Positions 1-5,905 of a stretch of DNA of 9,376 nt are shown here, in pieces. Each line of letters opens with the position of its first letter. Positions within the stretch are counted from its first letter, which is position 1. Source of the DNA: an uncultured Clostridia bacterium (GTDB lineage: Bacteria > Bacillota > Clostridia > Oscillospirales > Oscillospiraceae); assembly GCA_945910975.1 (NCBI GenBank), contig CAMDZY010000060.1, forward strand, positions 1-9,376. The letters run 5' to 3'. The notes under the pieces are model-generated. The model was not told where the DNA came from. It searched no databases and saw only the letters and a program-made list of their open reading frames with translations. Both the position numbers and the translations under genes were made by a program.

Positions 1-571
1 TATTTGCTCTGTTGATGGACAGAATATGGTCAACACAGCCGTCCAAAAAGCTGCGATCATGCGACACCAAAATAAATCCCTTTTTCTTCTTCAAATAAGC
101 GGCCACAACCTCGCGCGCCTTGCCATCCAAATGGTTGGTCGGCTCATCGATCAAGAGGAAATGTCCCGTATTGCAAAACAGCGCTGCCAAAAGCACCTTT
201 GTTTGCTCTCCGTTGGAGAGTGTGACAAACGGTCGGTACAGCACATCTGCATCTACCTCCAAATACGAAAGCTCGCGTATCAATTCCCACTCCTCCGCAG
301 TCGGGGCAATTTCAAAAAAGACTTCATTTGTAAACCGTGTCGGATCGGCCACCGGATAGGGAAAGTAGTCAAACTGCACCGACGCGTCGATACGACCACT
401 GTATTCATACTTGCCCAGCAAAAGCTGTAGCAAGGTCGTTTTTCCTCTGCCGTTTCTTCCCACAAAGCCGAGCTTCCAATCCGTGTCGATTTGAAAACTC
501 GCATTTTCAAAGATGTTATCATAGCTTGTCGGATAAGAAAAGGTCAGATTTTCGATTTTTATCATTGACAT
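1..571 (-). CDS. Lsa-type ABC-F ATPase, N-terminal part (antibiotic-resistance ribosomal protection family), cut by window edge
   Basis: The first 190 residues of a cytosolic ABC-F protein are present; the rest lies left of base 1. The first ATPase domain is complete in motifs: Walker A GRNGRGKTT (residues 38-46), signature LSNGE (118-122), Walker B with D-loop LLIDEPTNHLD (139-149) and H-switch SHDR (170-173). The wording GFVGRNGRGKTT and the lack of membrane segments fit the Lsa/Vga-like ABC-F proteins. In that family, dimer-like ATPases bind the ribosomal E site and dislodge lincosamides, streptogramins A and pleuromutilins. The start at 571 is chosen because GGAGG (580-584) lies 8 nt upstream; a second in-frame ATG two codons on is too far from it. 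The signature has Asn in place of the usual first Gly of LSGGE. The attenuator upstream supports drug-inducible expression. ABC-F membership is near certain, but resistance as opposed to housekeeping function is inferred, because the inter-domain linker that sets specificity is outside the window. Confidence 0.93.
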   Translation of the reverse strand, partial: MSMIKIENLTFSYPTSYDNIFENASFQIDTDWKLGFVGRNGRGKTTLLQLLLGKYEYSGRIDASVQFDYFPYPVADPTRFTNEVFFEIAPTAEEWELIRELSYLEVDADVLYRPFVTLSNGEQTKVLLAALFCNTGHFLLIDEPTNHLDGKAREVVAAYLKKKKGFILVSHDRSFLDGCVDHILSINRAN

Positions 572-585
572 AAAATCATCCTCCG

Positions 586-626
586 CCAAAAAATAAGAGC
601 CGCAAGAAAGTCAATTCTTGCGGCTC
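586..626 (-). terminator. Intrinsic terminator in the ABC-F leader (attenuator, segments 3:4)
   Basis: Read on the minus strand, a perfect 12-bp stem GAGCCGCAAGAA / TTCTTGCGGCTC (615-626 and 597-608) closes a 6-nt loop. It is followed at once by TTATTTTTT (588-596). The structure ends only a few bases upstream of the GGAGG of the ABC-F gene, so it lies inside that gene's own 5' leader. A Rho-independent terminator here would cut off the gene unless it is prevented from forming, which is the hallmark of transcription attenuation. Confidence 0.88.
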
Positions 627-765
627 GTCGCAGCATAAATATACCGTTTTATACAAAACGGCAACGCACGACAGCGTGAAAAAAGACAAATAACTTTCTT
701 GCAATGGGCGCAGAGATGCCTTGGGGCACAACTGCATATTCCAATTTTATCTGCAAGAAAAGTTA
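597..765 (-). promoter_or_regulatory. Ribosome-mediated attenuator with alternative pairings
   Basis: Four segments of the minus-strand leader can pair in two ways. Segment 1 (752-765, TAACTTTTCTTGCA, inside the leader peptide) pairs with segment 2 (691-703, TGCAAGAAAGTTA) with one bulged base. Segment 3 (615-626) pairs with segment 4 (597-608 plus adjoining loop) to make the terminator. Segment 2 also contains GCAAGAAAGT, an exact complement of ACTTTCTTGC in the loop and 3' arm of the terminator, extendable by G-U pairs on both sides. A ribosome held on segment 1 would free segment 2 to capture segment 4 and so block termination. A small stem CCGTTTT/AAAACGG (644-661) sits between them. Segment 2 is followed by the U-rich run TTTGTCTTTTTT (679-690), which might cause a pause or a second weak termination point. 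The pairings are seen in the sequence; the induction model is inference from erm and ABC-F attenuators. Confidence 0.75.
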
Positions 766-770
766 CGCAT
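747..770 (-). CDS. Leader peptide MRNFSCR of the ABC-F attenuator
   Basis: A 7-codon reading frame (ATG at 768-770, TAA at 747-749) encodes MRNFSCR. It is preceded by a purine-rich ribosome binding region (GGAAGGGGTGG, about 775-785) and starts some 23 nt after the predicted transcription start. Its codons 2-7 coincide with attenuator segment 1, so a stalled ribosome would cover exactly the segment that must be hidden for antitermination. Drug-responsive leader peptides of similar size precede many erm and ABC-F resistance genes. I do not recognise this particular peptide. Its expression is unproven, but its placement relative to the promoter, SD and RNA segments is hard to explain otherwise. 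Confidence 0.68.
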   Translation of the reverse strand: MRNFSCR

Positions 771-799
771 CTTTCCACCCCTTCCTTTTGGCTGGTAAT

Positions 800-828
800 A
801 GGATACCATACTTTTCAGATAGAATCAA
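800..828 (-). promoter_or_regulatory. Promoter of the ABC-F gene
   Basis: On the minus strand, -35 TTGATT (823-828) and -10 TATCCT (800-805) are separated by exactly 17 nt, with a TG extended -10 just before the hexamer. The predicted start is near 793, which gives a leader of about 220 nt. The promoter faces away from the csoR promoter; the two -35 boxes are about 30 nt apart. Confidence 0.72.
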
Positions 829-858
829 GAAAATTTTGAAGAACGTCCAAAATTCCTC

Positions 859-888
859 TTGACAAATACCCTACGGGGGGTATATACT
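859..888 (+). promoter_or_regulatory. Promoter of the csoR-copA operon
   Basis: A consensus -35 TTGACA (859-864) is followed after 18 nt by TATACT (883-888). The spacer is filled by the first CsoR-type operator, so bound repressor would occlude RNA polymerase. Transcription should start near 895. Confidence 0.8.
866..883 (+). promoter_or_regulatory. CsoR operator 1 (inside the promoter spacer)
   Basis: ATACCC TACGGG GGGTAT is an interrupted palindrome with a GC-rich centre, very close to the known Bacillus-type CsoR operator (TACCC-N4/5-GGGTA). It lies between the -35 and -10 boxes of the csoR-copA promoter. CsoR is released from such sites when it binds Cu(I), so the operon should be autoregulated and copper-induced. 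Confidence 0.85.
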
Positions 889-899
889 GTTCCCAGAAA

Positions 900-916
900 A
901 TACCCCACCAGGGTAT
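900..916 (+). promoter_or_regulatory. Second CsoR-type operator, just downstream of the transcription start
   Basis: ATACCC CACCA GGGTAT repeats the half-sites of operator 1 with a 5-nt centre. It sits in the 5' untranslated region, between the predicted start near 895 and the csoR ribosome binding site (919-924). The centre-to-centre distance between the boxes is about 33-34 bp, roughly three helical turns, so two CsoR tetramers could bind the same face of the DNA. Confidence 0.72.
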
Positions 917-929
917 GCGAGGTGATTTC

Positions 930-1232
930 ATGGAGGATAAATTGTGTTGCAGCGGCAAAACTAAGGTGCGCAGTGAAAAAGAATCGCGCGATTTGATGAA
1001 CCGGCTCAAGCGCATTGAAGGACAGGTGCGCGGTCTGGAAAGTATGCTGGAAAAGAATGCCTACTGCACCGACATCCTGACGCAGGTCGCAGCGGTGAGC
1101 GCGGCACTGAACAGCTTTAACAAGGTTCTGCTTGCCAATCATCTGCACACCTGTGTCGCGGAGCAAATTCGCGACGGAAATGACGAGGTGATCGATGAAT
1201 TGGTCACGCTCTTGCAAAAACTGATGAAATAG
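930..1232 (+). CDS. csoR: Copper-sensing transcriptional repressor CsoR
   Basis: A 100-residue all-helical DUF156/CsoR-family repressor that binds operator DNA as a tetramer and dissociates on Cu(I) binding. The Cu(I) ligand set is visible: Cys46 (in YC), His71 and Cys75 (in HLHTC), the family's C-H-C arrangement. The conserved helix RLKRIEGQVRGL covers 25-36. The N-terminus has two further cysteines (C6, C7) outside the usual motif. The start at 930 is preferred because AGGTG (920-924) is 5 nt upstream. The in-frame ATG at 915 overlaps the second operator and lacks an SD. The stop is 9 nt before the copA start, so the two genes form one operon. Identity is secure from the C-H-C ligands, the operator sequence and the copA neighbour. 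RcnR or FrmR types would have a His near the N-terminus or a different ligand set. Confidence 0.95.
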   Translation: MEDKLCCSGKTKVRSEKESRDLMNRLKRIEGQVRGLESMLEKNAYCTDILTQVAAVSAALNSFNKVLLANHLHTCVAEQIRDGNDEVIDELVTLLQKLMK

Positions 1233-1241
1233 GTGATTTTT

Positions 1242-3740
1242 ATGGAACAATTTACAGTTACCGGCATGACCTGCGCCGCCTGCAGCGCCCGTGTGGAAAA
1301 GGCGGTTGGACAGGTTCCCGGCGTTACGGCGTGTTCCGTCAGTCTGCTGACCAATTCCATGGGCGTGGAGGGTACAGCTTCTGATGCACAAATTATTTCC
1401 GCCGTAAAAGCAGCCGGATATGGTGCGTCCGTCAAAGGTGCAAAGCAGACCGCCACGGACGACTCGCTGGCGGATACCCAAACGCCCCTTCTGAAAAAGC
1501 GGTTGATCGCATCGGTCGGATTTTTGCTATTGTTGATGTATGTTTCCATGGGACATACCATGTGGAATTGGCCGCTTCCCTCCTTCTTTGAGGGGAACTA
1601 CGTGGCAATTGGACTGTTGCAGCTTTTGCTGTCCGCAATTGTCATGGTGATCAACCAGAAATTCTTTATCAGCGGCTTTCAGTCGCTGCTGCACCGTTCG
1701 CCCAATATGGACACACTGGTTGCCATGGGCTCCGGTGTTTCGTTCCTGTACAGCACCTATGCCCTGTTTGCCATGACCGGCGCGCAGATGCGTGGAGATA
1801 TGACTACAGCGATGCATTATATGCATGAGTTCTATTTTGAAACCGCCGCGATGATCCTCACGCTGATTACTGTGGGCAAGCTGCTTGAAGCACGCTCCAA
1901 GGGCAAAACGACCGACGCATTAAAGGGTTTGATGAAGCTCGCGCCAAAGACGGCAACCGTTGTCCGCGACGGCAAGGAAGTTAGCGTACCCATTGAGCAG
2001 GTGCAAAAGGATGACATTTTTGTGGTGCGGCCGGGTGAAAATATTCCTGTGGACGGCGTTGTGTTGGAAGGATCCAGCGCCGTGAACGAATCCGCGCTGA
2101 CCGGCGAAAGCATTCCCGTGGATAAAGCGCCCGGCGACAGTGTTTCCGCCGCAACCATCAATCAATCCGGCTTTATCCGCTGCCGCGCCACACGCGTGGG
2201 CGAGGACACCACACTGTCACAAATCATTCAAATGGTCAGCGATGCCGCCGCCACCAAAGCTCCCATCGCAAAAATCGCTGACAAGGTTTCCGGCGTATTT
2301 GTGCCAACCGTAATCGGCATTGCCGCCGTTACCTTGGTGGTTTGGCTGCTGGTGGGGCAAAGTATTGGTTATGCACTGGCACGGGCAATTTCCGTGCTGG
2401 TGATCAGCTGCCCATGTGCCTTGGGCTTGGCCACGCCGGTTGCAATTATGGTCGGCAACGGCATGGGCGCGAAAAACGGCATTTTGTTCAAAACCGCCGC
2501 CTCGCTGGAAGAAACCGGCCGTGTGCGTATTGTGGCGCTGGACAAAACCGGCACCATCACCTCCGGCACACCGAAGGTGACCGACTTGCTGCCGATGCAG
2601 CCCTATGACGAATCAGGTCTGCTTTCCCTTGCTTATGCACTGGAACAAAAGAGCGAACATCCGCTTGCACAGGCAATTTTACACGCAGCCAATGAACAGG
2701 GATTGCACGCGGATGATGTAACAGACTTTCAGGCATTGCCCGGCAACGGACTGCGCGCCGTACGCAACGGAAAATCGCTGTGTGGCGGCAATCTTGGCTT
2801 TATCAGCAGCCAAGTGACCGTTCCGCCTGCGGCAAAAGCGCAGGCCGAGCAGTTAGCTGAGAACGGCAAAACGCCCTTGTTCTTTGCAGAAGACGGCAAG
2901 CTGATTGGCATCATCGCGGTCGCGGACGAAATCAAGCCGGACAGCCGTCAAGCAGTGCAAGAGTTGAAAAATATGGGGATCCACGTAGTCATGCTCACCG
3001 GCGACAACGAGCGTACCGCAAAGGCCATCGGCAAGCAGGCCGGTGTGGATGAAGTGATTGCCGGTGTGTTACCCGACGGCAAGGAAAGCGTGATTCGCTC
3101 CCTACAGGCCAAGGGTAAGGTTGCGATGGTCGGCGACGGCATCAACGATGCGCCGGCGCTGACCCGCGCCGACATTGGTATTGCCATTGGAGCAGGTACG
3201 GACGTTGCCATTGACGCGGCTGATGTCGTGCTAATGAAGAGTAATCTTTCCGATGTTCCCGCCGCCATCCGGCTGAGCCGCGCCACGCTGCGTAACATCC
3301 ATCAAAATCTGTTCTGGGCATTCTTCTACAACAGCATCGGCATTCCTCTGGCCGCCGGAGCGTTCATCTCCCTGTTCGGCTGGAAGCTGAACCCCATGTT
3401 CGGTGCCGCCGCCATGAGCCTATCCAGCTTCTGCGTAGTCACCAATGCACTGCGTCTGAATCTGTTCGATATGCACAGCACAAAAAAGGATAAAAACATC
3501 CAACCAAAACAACGAAAGGCAGGAAAAACCATGGAAAAAACAATGAAAATTGAAGGCATGATGTGCGGTCATTGCGAAGCGCGCGTCAAAAAGACCCTTG
3601 AAGCCCTCAACGGCGTTGAACACGCTGAGGTCAGCCATCAGGCCGGCACCGCCGTTGTCACGCTGAGCGCCGCGGTGGCAGACGATGTACTGAAAAAGGC
3701 AGTCGAAGAGCAGGATTATCAGGTTACTTCGATCCAGTAA
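1242..3740 (+). CDS. copA: Cu(I)-exporting P1B-type ATPase CopA with N- and C-terminal heavy-metal-binding domains
   Basis: An 832-residue membrane ATPase that pumps Cu(I) out of the cytoplasm. Order of parts: HMA domain with GMTCAAC (C11, C14); membrane helices; actuator TGES (287-290); CPC (390-392) in the metal-binding helix; phosphorylation site DKTGT (D434); nucleotide-binding SEHP (471-474); GDGINDAP (from 631); then YN (696-697) and MSLSS (725-729) in the last two helices. CPC plus YN plus MxxSS is the Cu(I) subclass signature and argues against Zn/Cd or Co pumps. After the last helix, a Lys/Gln-rich linker leads to a second HMA domain with MMCGHC (C775, C778). The start at 1242 is chosen because AGGTG (1231-1235), overlapping the csoR stop, is 6 nt upstream; an upstream in-frame GTG at 1233 lies within that SD. 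The pump is longer than the common one-HMA form of about 740 residues because of the C-terminal domain. Expression is expected to be controlled by CsoR from the shared promoter. Confidence 0.96.
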   Translation: MEQFTVTGMTCAACSARVEKAVGQVPGVTACSVSLLTNSMGVEGTASDAQIISAVKAAGYGASVKGAKQTATDDSLADTQTPLLKKRLIASVGFLLLLMYVSMGHTMWNWPLPSFFEGNYVAIGLLQLLLSAIVMVINQKFFISGFQSLLHRSPNMDTLVAMGSGVSFLYSTYALFAMTGAQMRGDMTTAMHYMHEFYFETAAMILTLITVGKLLEARSKGKTTDALKGLMKLAPKTATVVRDGKEVSVPIEQVQKDDIFVVRPGENIPVDGVVLEGSSAVNESALTGESIPVDKAPGDSVSAATINQSGFIRCRATRVGEDTTLSQIIQMVSDAAATKAPIAKIADKVSGVFVPTVIGIAAVTLVVWLLVGQSIGYALARAISVLVISCPCALGLATPVAIMVGNGMGAKNGILFKTAASLEETGRVRIVALDKTGTITSGTPKVTDLLPMQPYDESGLLSLAYALEQKSEHPLAQAILHAANEQGLHADDVTDFQALPGNGLRAVRNGKSLCGGNLGFISSQVTVPPAAKAQAEQLAENGKTPLFFAEDGKLIGIIAVADEIKPDSRQAVQELKNMGIHVVMLTGDNERTAKAIGKQAGVDEVIAGVLPDGKESVIRSLQAKGKVAMVGDGINDAPALTRADIGIAIGAGTDVAIDAADVVLMKSNLSDVPAAIRLSRATLRNIHQNLFWAFFYNSIGIPLAAGAFISLFGWKLNPMFGAAAMSLSSFCVVTNALRLNLFDMHSTKKDKNIQPKQRKAGKTMEKTMKIEGMMCGHCEARVKKTLEALNGVEHAEVSHQAGTAVVTLSAAVADDVLKKAVEEQDYQVTSIQ
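3531..3740 (+). CDS. copZ: Possible internally initiated CopZ-like copper chaperone (C-terminal HMA domain of CopA)
   Basis: An ATG inside copA, in the same frame, begins a 69-residue segment that is a full CopZ-size HMA domain with the metal site MMCGHC. Just upstream is a purine-rich SD candidate, AAAGGCAGGA (3515-3524), with AGGA about 7 nt from the ATG. The segment could therefore be made alone as a soluble Cu(I) chaperone as well as fused to the pump. Alternatively it is only a fused domain of a copA-copZ gene fusion, as I recall in other Clostridia. The domain itself is certain; independent translation is inference. Confidence 0.4.
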   Translation: MEKTMKIEGMMCGHCEARVKKTLEALNGVEHAEVSHQAGTAVVTLSAAVADDVLKKAVEEQDYQVTSIQ

Positions 3741-3750
3741 CCCCAATAAT

Positions 3751-3796
3751 AAAAACAACAATGCGAAAGCCTAACAACTTTCGCATTGTTGTTTTT
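3751..3796. terminator. Bidirectional intrinsic terminator between copA and hslO
   Basis: A perfect 19-bp inverted repeat (3751-3769 and 3778-3796) with an 8-nt loop has A5 at its left end and T5 at its right. It therefore yields hairpin plus U-run on both strands: TTTTTATCC for copA, TTTTTATTATT for hslO. It sits 10 nt after the copA stop and 13 nt after the convergent hslO stop, ending both operons. Confidence 0.93.
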
Positions 3797-3809
3797 ATCC
3801 TATTCGGAA

Positions 3810-4688
3810 CTATAAAGTAGTAAGAATCTGCTGGATTTCTTCCGGCGTAAAGGCATAATCGGCATCACAGAATTGGCATTCTACATGGATCGTTTCGCCG
3901 TCATTGATGATGGAGCGCAGTTCCTCTTTTCCAAGGCTGATGAGTGTGGCGGTGACGCGGTCACGGGTGCAGTAGCACTGATAGCAGACCGGTGTCGTTT
4001 CCAGAAATTCAATTTCAAAATTTTCCATCACCGCTTGCAGCATTTGCTCCGGCGTCATGCCGCTGTTCAGCATCCCGGTCACCGCACCGGCATTCATGAT
4101 GCCGATTTCCAATTTGTTGATGACATCATCAGGTGCTCCGGGCAGCAGTTGCACCAAATACCCGCCGGACACCTGCACGGACTGGTCAGGCGCTACCAGC
4201 ACGCCAAGGCCGCAGGCGGTCGGGGTCTGTTCGCTTTGCGCAAAGTAGGCTGTGACATCATCTGCAATTTCACCGGAAACCAGTTCTACACTGCCGACAT
4301 ACGGTTCCTTCATCTGCAAATCGCGGATGACCGTCAACATTCCGTCCGTACCGACCGCTGCGCCAACATCCAACTTGCCTGCATATTTTTCCAGCAGTGC
4401 GATGTGTGGATTTTGCACATAACCCCGCACGTTACCGGTTGCATCCGACACAGCCAAAACTGTACCGAGTGGGCCGCCACCTTTAAACTGCAACGTGACG
4501 GAGCCGTTTTCGACCTTTTGCATATTTCCCATAATCGATGCCGCCGTCAGCGCACGGCCAAGTGCCGCAGTTGCCGTGGGCGTGGTGTGGTGAATTTGCC
4601 GGGCGCGCTCTGCAATGTGGGTCGATACGATCCCCACAGCCTTGACAAAGCCGTCCTTGCTCATTGCGCGTACAATATAATCTTCCAT
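3810..4688 (-). CDS. hslO: Hsp33 redox-regulated molecular chaperone
   Basis: A 292-residue cytosolic holdase, the usual family length, that prevents aggregation of unfolded proteins during oxidative stress. The N-terminal region (DYIVRAM and on) and the mid-domain SGGYLVQLLPGA match the Hsp33 core. The C-terminal redox switch is intact: Cys238-X-Cys240 and Cys271-X2-Cys274 bind zinc when reduced and form disulfides when active. An additional Cys235 precedes the first pair (CYQCYC), which is unusual. The start at 4688 has GGAG about 6 nt upstream, within the last codons of the methyltransferase; the methyltransferase stop is only 1 nt away, so translation is probably coupled. No separate promoter is apparent, so it should be transcribed from the yerC promoter. 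It ends at the bidirectional terminator. Confidence 0.96.
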   Translation of the reverse strand: MEDYIVRAMSKDGFVKAVGIVSTHIAERARQIHHTTPTATAALGRALTAASIMGNMQKVENGSVTLQFKGGGPLGTVLAVSDATGNVRGYVQNPHIALLEKYAGKLDVGAAVGTDGMLTVIRDLQMKEPYVGSVELVSGEIADDVTAYFAQSEQTPTACGLGVLVAPDQSVQVSGGYLVQLLPGAPDDVINKLEIGIMNAGAVTGMLNSGMTPEQMLQAVMENFEIEFLETTPVCYQCYCTRDRVTATLISLGKEELRSIINDGETIHVECQFCDADYAFTPEEIQQILTTL

Positions 4689-4689
4689 G

Positions 4690-5433
4690 TTACTCCTTCA
4701 CCGCCAAAAAGTAGATTCGCTGTTCCGTGTCCTCCGGTGGTGTTAAGCGGCAATCGCCAAACTGCCGCACGCTTTTGAATCCGGCCTCCAGCAGCCATTG
4801 CTGCAAGTCCTTCGGACAGTAGGCGTACTCCTGGTGCTCTTCAAAGCTGCGCAGCCAGTGTTCCCCCTCTCGCTGGAACAAATCCATACCATAAAAAACA
4901 GAATTCTCTTCCTCAGAAAATTCCGCGCGCCAAACGCAATATGTGTCCTCGTTTTCATCTAAAAAGGTCTGTCCATCCAGACCTTTCAGCTTGTAGGGCG
5001 TGTTGATATCAAACACGAATACGCCGCCCGGCTGCAAGGCTGCATAAACCCTTGCGAAAGTTTGCTTGCAGTCGGCAGGGTTTGTAAGGTAGTTCAAGCT
5101 GTCCAGGCAGCACACGACCCAATCCACCGGCTGTGGCAAGGTCAATTCCTGCATGGGCTGGCAAATCAGTAACGGATGGTTTTGCTCCAATTGCATCAGC
5201 TTTTGGCTGGCTTCGGTCAGCATATCTTCCGACAAATCCGCACCGATGACCTCATACCCCTGCTGCGCAAGCAGCAATGTCATAGAACCCGTGCCGCACG
5301 CCAAGTCCAGCACGGTTTTTGGCTGCTTCCCCGCCTGCTGCAACAGTGTTTGCATAAATTGCAGCATTCCGGCGTAGTCAATATCCTGCGTCAGGCCGTC
5401 ATAGGAATCGGCCAGCGCTTCATAGCAGCTCAT
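4690..5433 (-). CDS. Class I SAM-dependent methyltransferase, substrate unknown
   Basis: A 247-residue soluble protein with a Rossmann-fold methyltransferase core. Visible motifs are motif I VLDLACGTGS (41-50, SAM-binding glycine loop), the acidic residue ending beta-2 (D66 in VIGADLS), a motif-IV-like CCLDSLNYL (108-116), and LQPGGVFVFDINTPYKL (133-149) typical of the Methyltransf_25/11 group. No substrate domain is recognisable, so small-molecule or other targets cannot be told apart. Its ATG overlaps the stop of yerC by 4 nt (ATGA) and GGAGGAGG lies just upstream; its stop almost touches hslO. The three are clearly one operon, which suggests but does not prove a shared physiological role. 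Fold confidence is high and function is open. Confidence 0.88.
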   Translation of the reverse strand: MSCYEALADSYDGLTQDIDYAGMLQFMQTLLQQAGKQPKTVLDLACGTGSMTLLLAQQGYEVIGADLSEDMLTEASQKLMQLEQNHPLLICQPMQELTLPQPVDWVVCCLDSLNYLTNPADCKQTFARVYAALQPGGVFVFDINTPYKLKGLDGQTFLDENEDTYCVWRAEFSEEENSVFYGMDLFQREGEHWLRSFEEHQEYAYCPKDLQQWLLEAGFKSVRQFGDCRLTPPEDTEQRIYFLAVKE

Positions 5434-5729
5434 TCGCTGTCCTCCTCCAAGCGGGAAAAGACCATTTCATATGCACCCGTGCCGGAAGTCAGGCTGCGGT
5501 TCACGCGGCTGATGGTGGCCGAGCTTGCGCCGGTACGCGCCAAAATATCGTTATAGCTCAGGCCGCTGCGCAGAAGCCGTGCGACCTCAAAGCGCTGCTC
5601 AATTGAGCCAAGCTCCACGTCCGCACACAAGTCCGCAAGAAAACGATAGCTTTCATCCGCATCCTTCAGGGTCAAAAAAGCCTTATAAAGCAGATTATTG
5701 GGATCGGATCCTTTTCTTTTTTTGTTCAC
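5430..5729 (-). CDS. yerC: YerC/YecD-family TrpR-like DNA-binding protein
   Basis: A 99-residue protein resembling the YerC/YecD family, related to the TrpR repressor fold. A helix-turn-helix is seen at about 58-80 (SYNDILARTGASSATISRV), with the TGASSATISR recognition helix characteristic of the family; the N-terminal helices (about 12-55) probably make the dimer. The ligand and regulon are not known from sequence. The start is GTG at 5727-5729, chosen because GGAGG (5737-5741) lies 7 nt upstream and the protein then has the family's usual length. It is the first gene of the operon with the methyltransferase and hslO, so it may control its own promoter. The C-terminus is acidic (LEEDSE). Confidence 0.9.
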   Translation of the reverse strand: MNKKRKGSDPNNLLYKAFLTLKDADESYRFLADLCADVELGSIEQRFEVARLLRSGLSYNDILARTGASSATISRVNRSLTSGTGAYEMVFSRLEEDSE

Positions 5730-5813
5730 AATATAACCTCCAAAATTTTAGGAAACCTCGGAACGCAATCTGCGATGCGACCCAAGCTCCCTCAGCAATT
5801 TGTGACAGTCTAT

Positions 5814-5842
5814 ATCATAGCACAACCTATTTCAAATGTAAA
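5814..5842 (-). promoter_or_regulatory. Promoter of the yerC-methyltransferase-hslO operon
   Basis: On the minus strand, TTTACA (5837-5842) and TATGAT (5814-5819) are 17 nt apart; each matches the sigma-A consensus at five of six positions. The start would be near 5807, leaving a leader of about 77 nt before the GTG. The leader contains only short, weak self-complementary stretches, and I see no clear operator or riboswitch. Confidence 0.75.
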
Positions 5843-5870
5843 GTCATAAAGCGCACAAACCGCATAAACT

Positions 5871-5897
5871 GGGGGCATTGCCAATGGCAACGCCCCC
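5871..5897 (-). terminator. Hairpin after ftsZ, probable terminator with poor U-run
   Basis: In minus-strand RNA, GGGGGCGUUGCC and GGCAAUGCCCCC form a 12-bp stem (one G-U pair) around a 3-nt loop, 8 nt after the ftsZ stop. The G-U pair is an A-C mismatch on the opposite strand, so the structure belongs to the ftsZ transcript. The tail (AGTTTATGCGGTTTG) has only short T runs, so termination may be partial and some readthrough into yerC is possible. Confidence 0.68.
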
Positions 5898-5905
5898 GAA
5901 TGATA

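Noticed and set aside
26..430. Plus-strand open frame opposite the ABC-F gene
   Set aside because: The minus strand encodes all ABC-F motifs in order, so this is a shadow frame.
915..929. Upstream ATG of csoR
   Set aside because: It overlaps the second operator palindrome and has no SD; the ATG at 930 has AGGTG 5 nt upstream.
825..1481. Minus-strand open frame across csoR and the start of copA
   Set aside because: It covers two unmistakable plus-strand genes, the copper promoter and both operators; the translation has no recognisable motif.
3873..4778. Long plus-strand open frame (301 codons) opposite hslO
   Set aside because: It is antisense to a clear Hsp33 gene, has low-complexity His/Cys/Arg-rich composition typical of shadow frames, and has no ribosome binding site or family motif.
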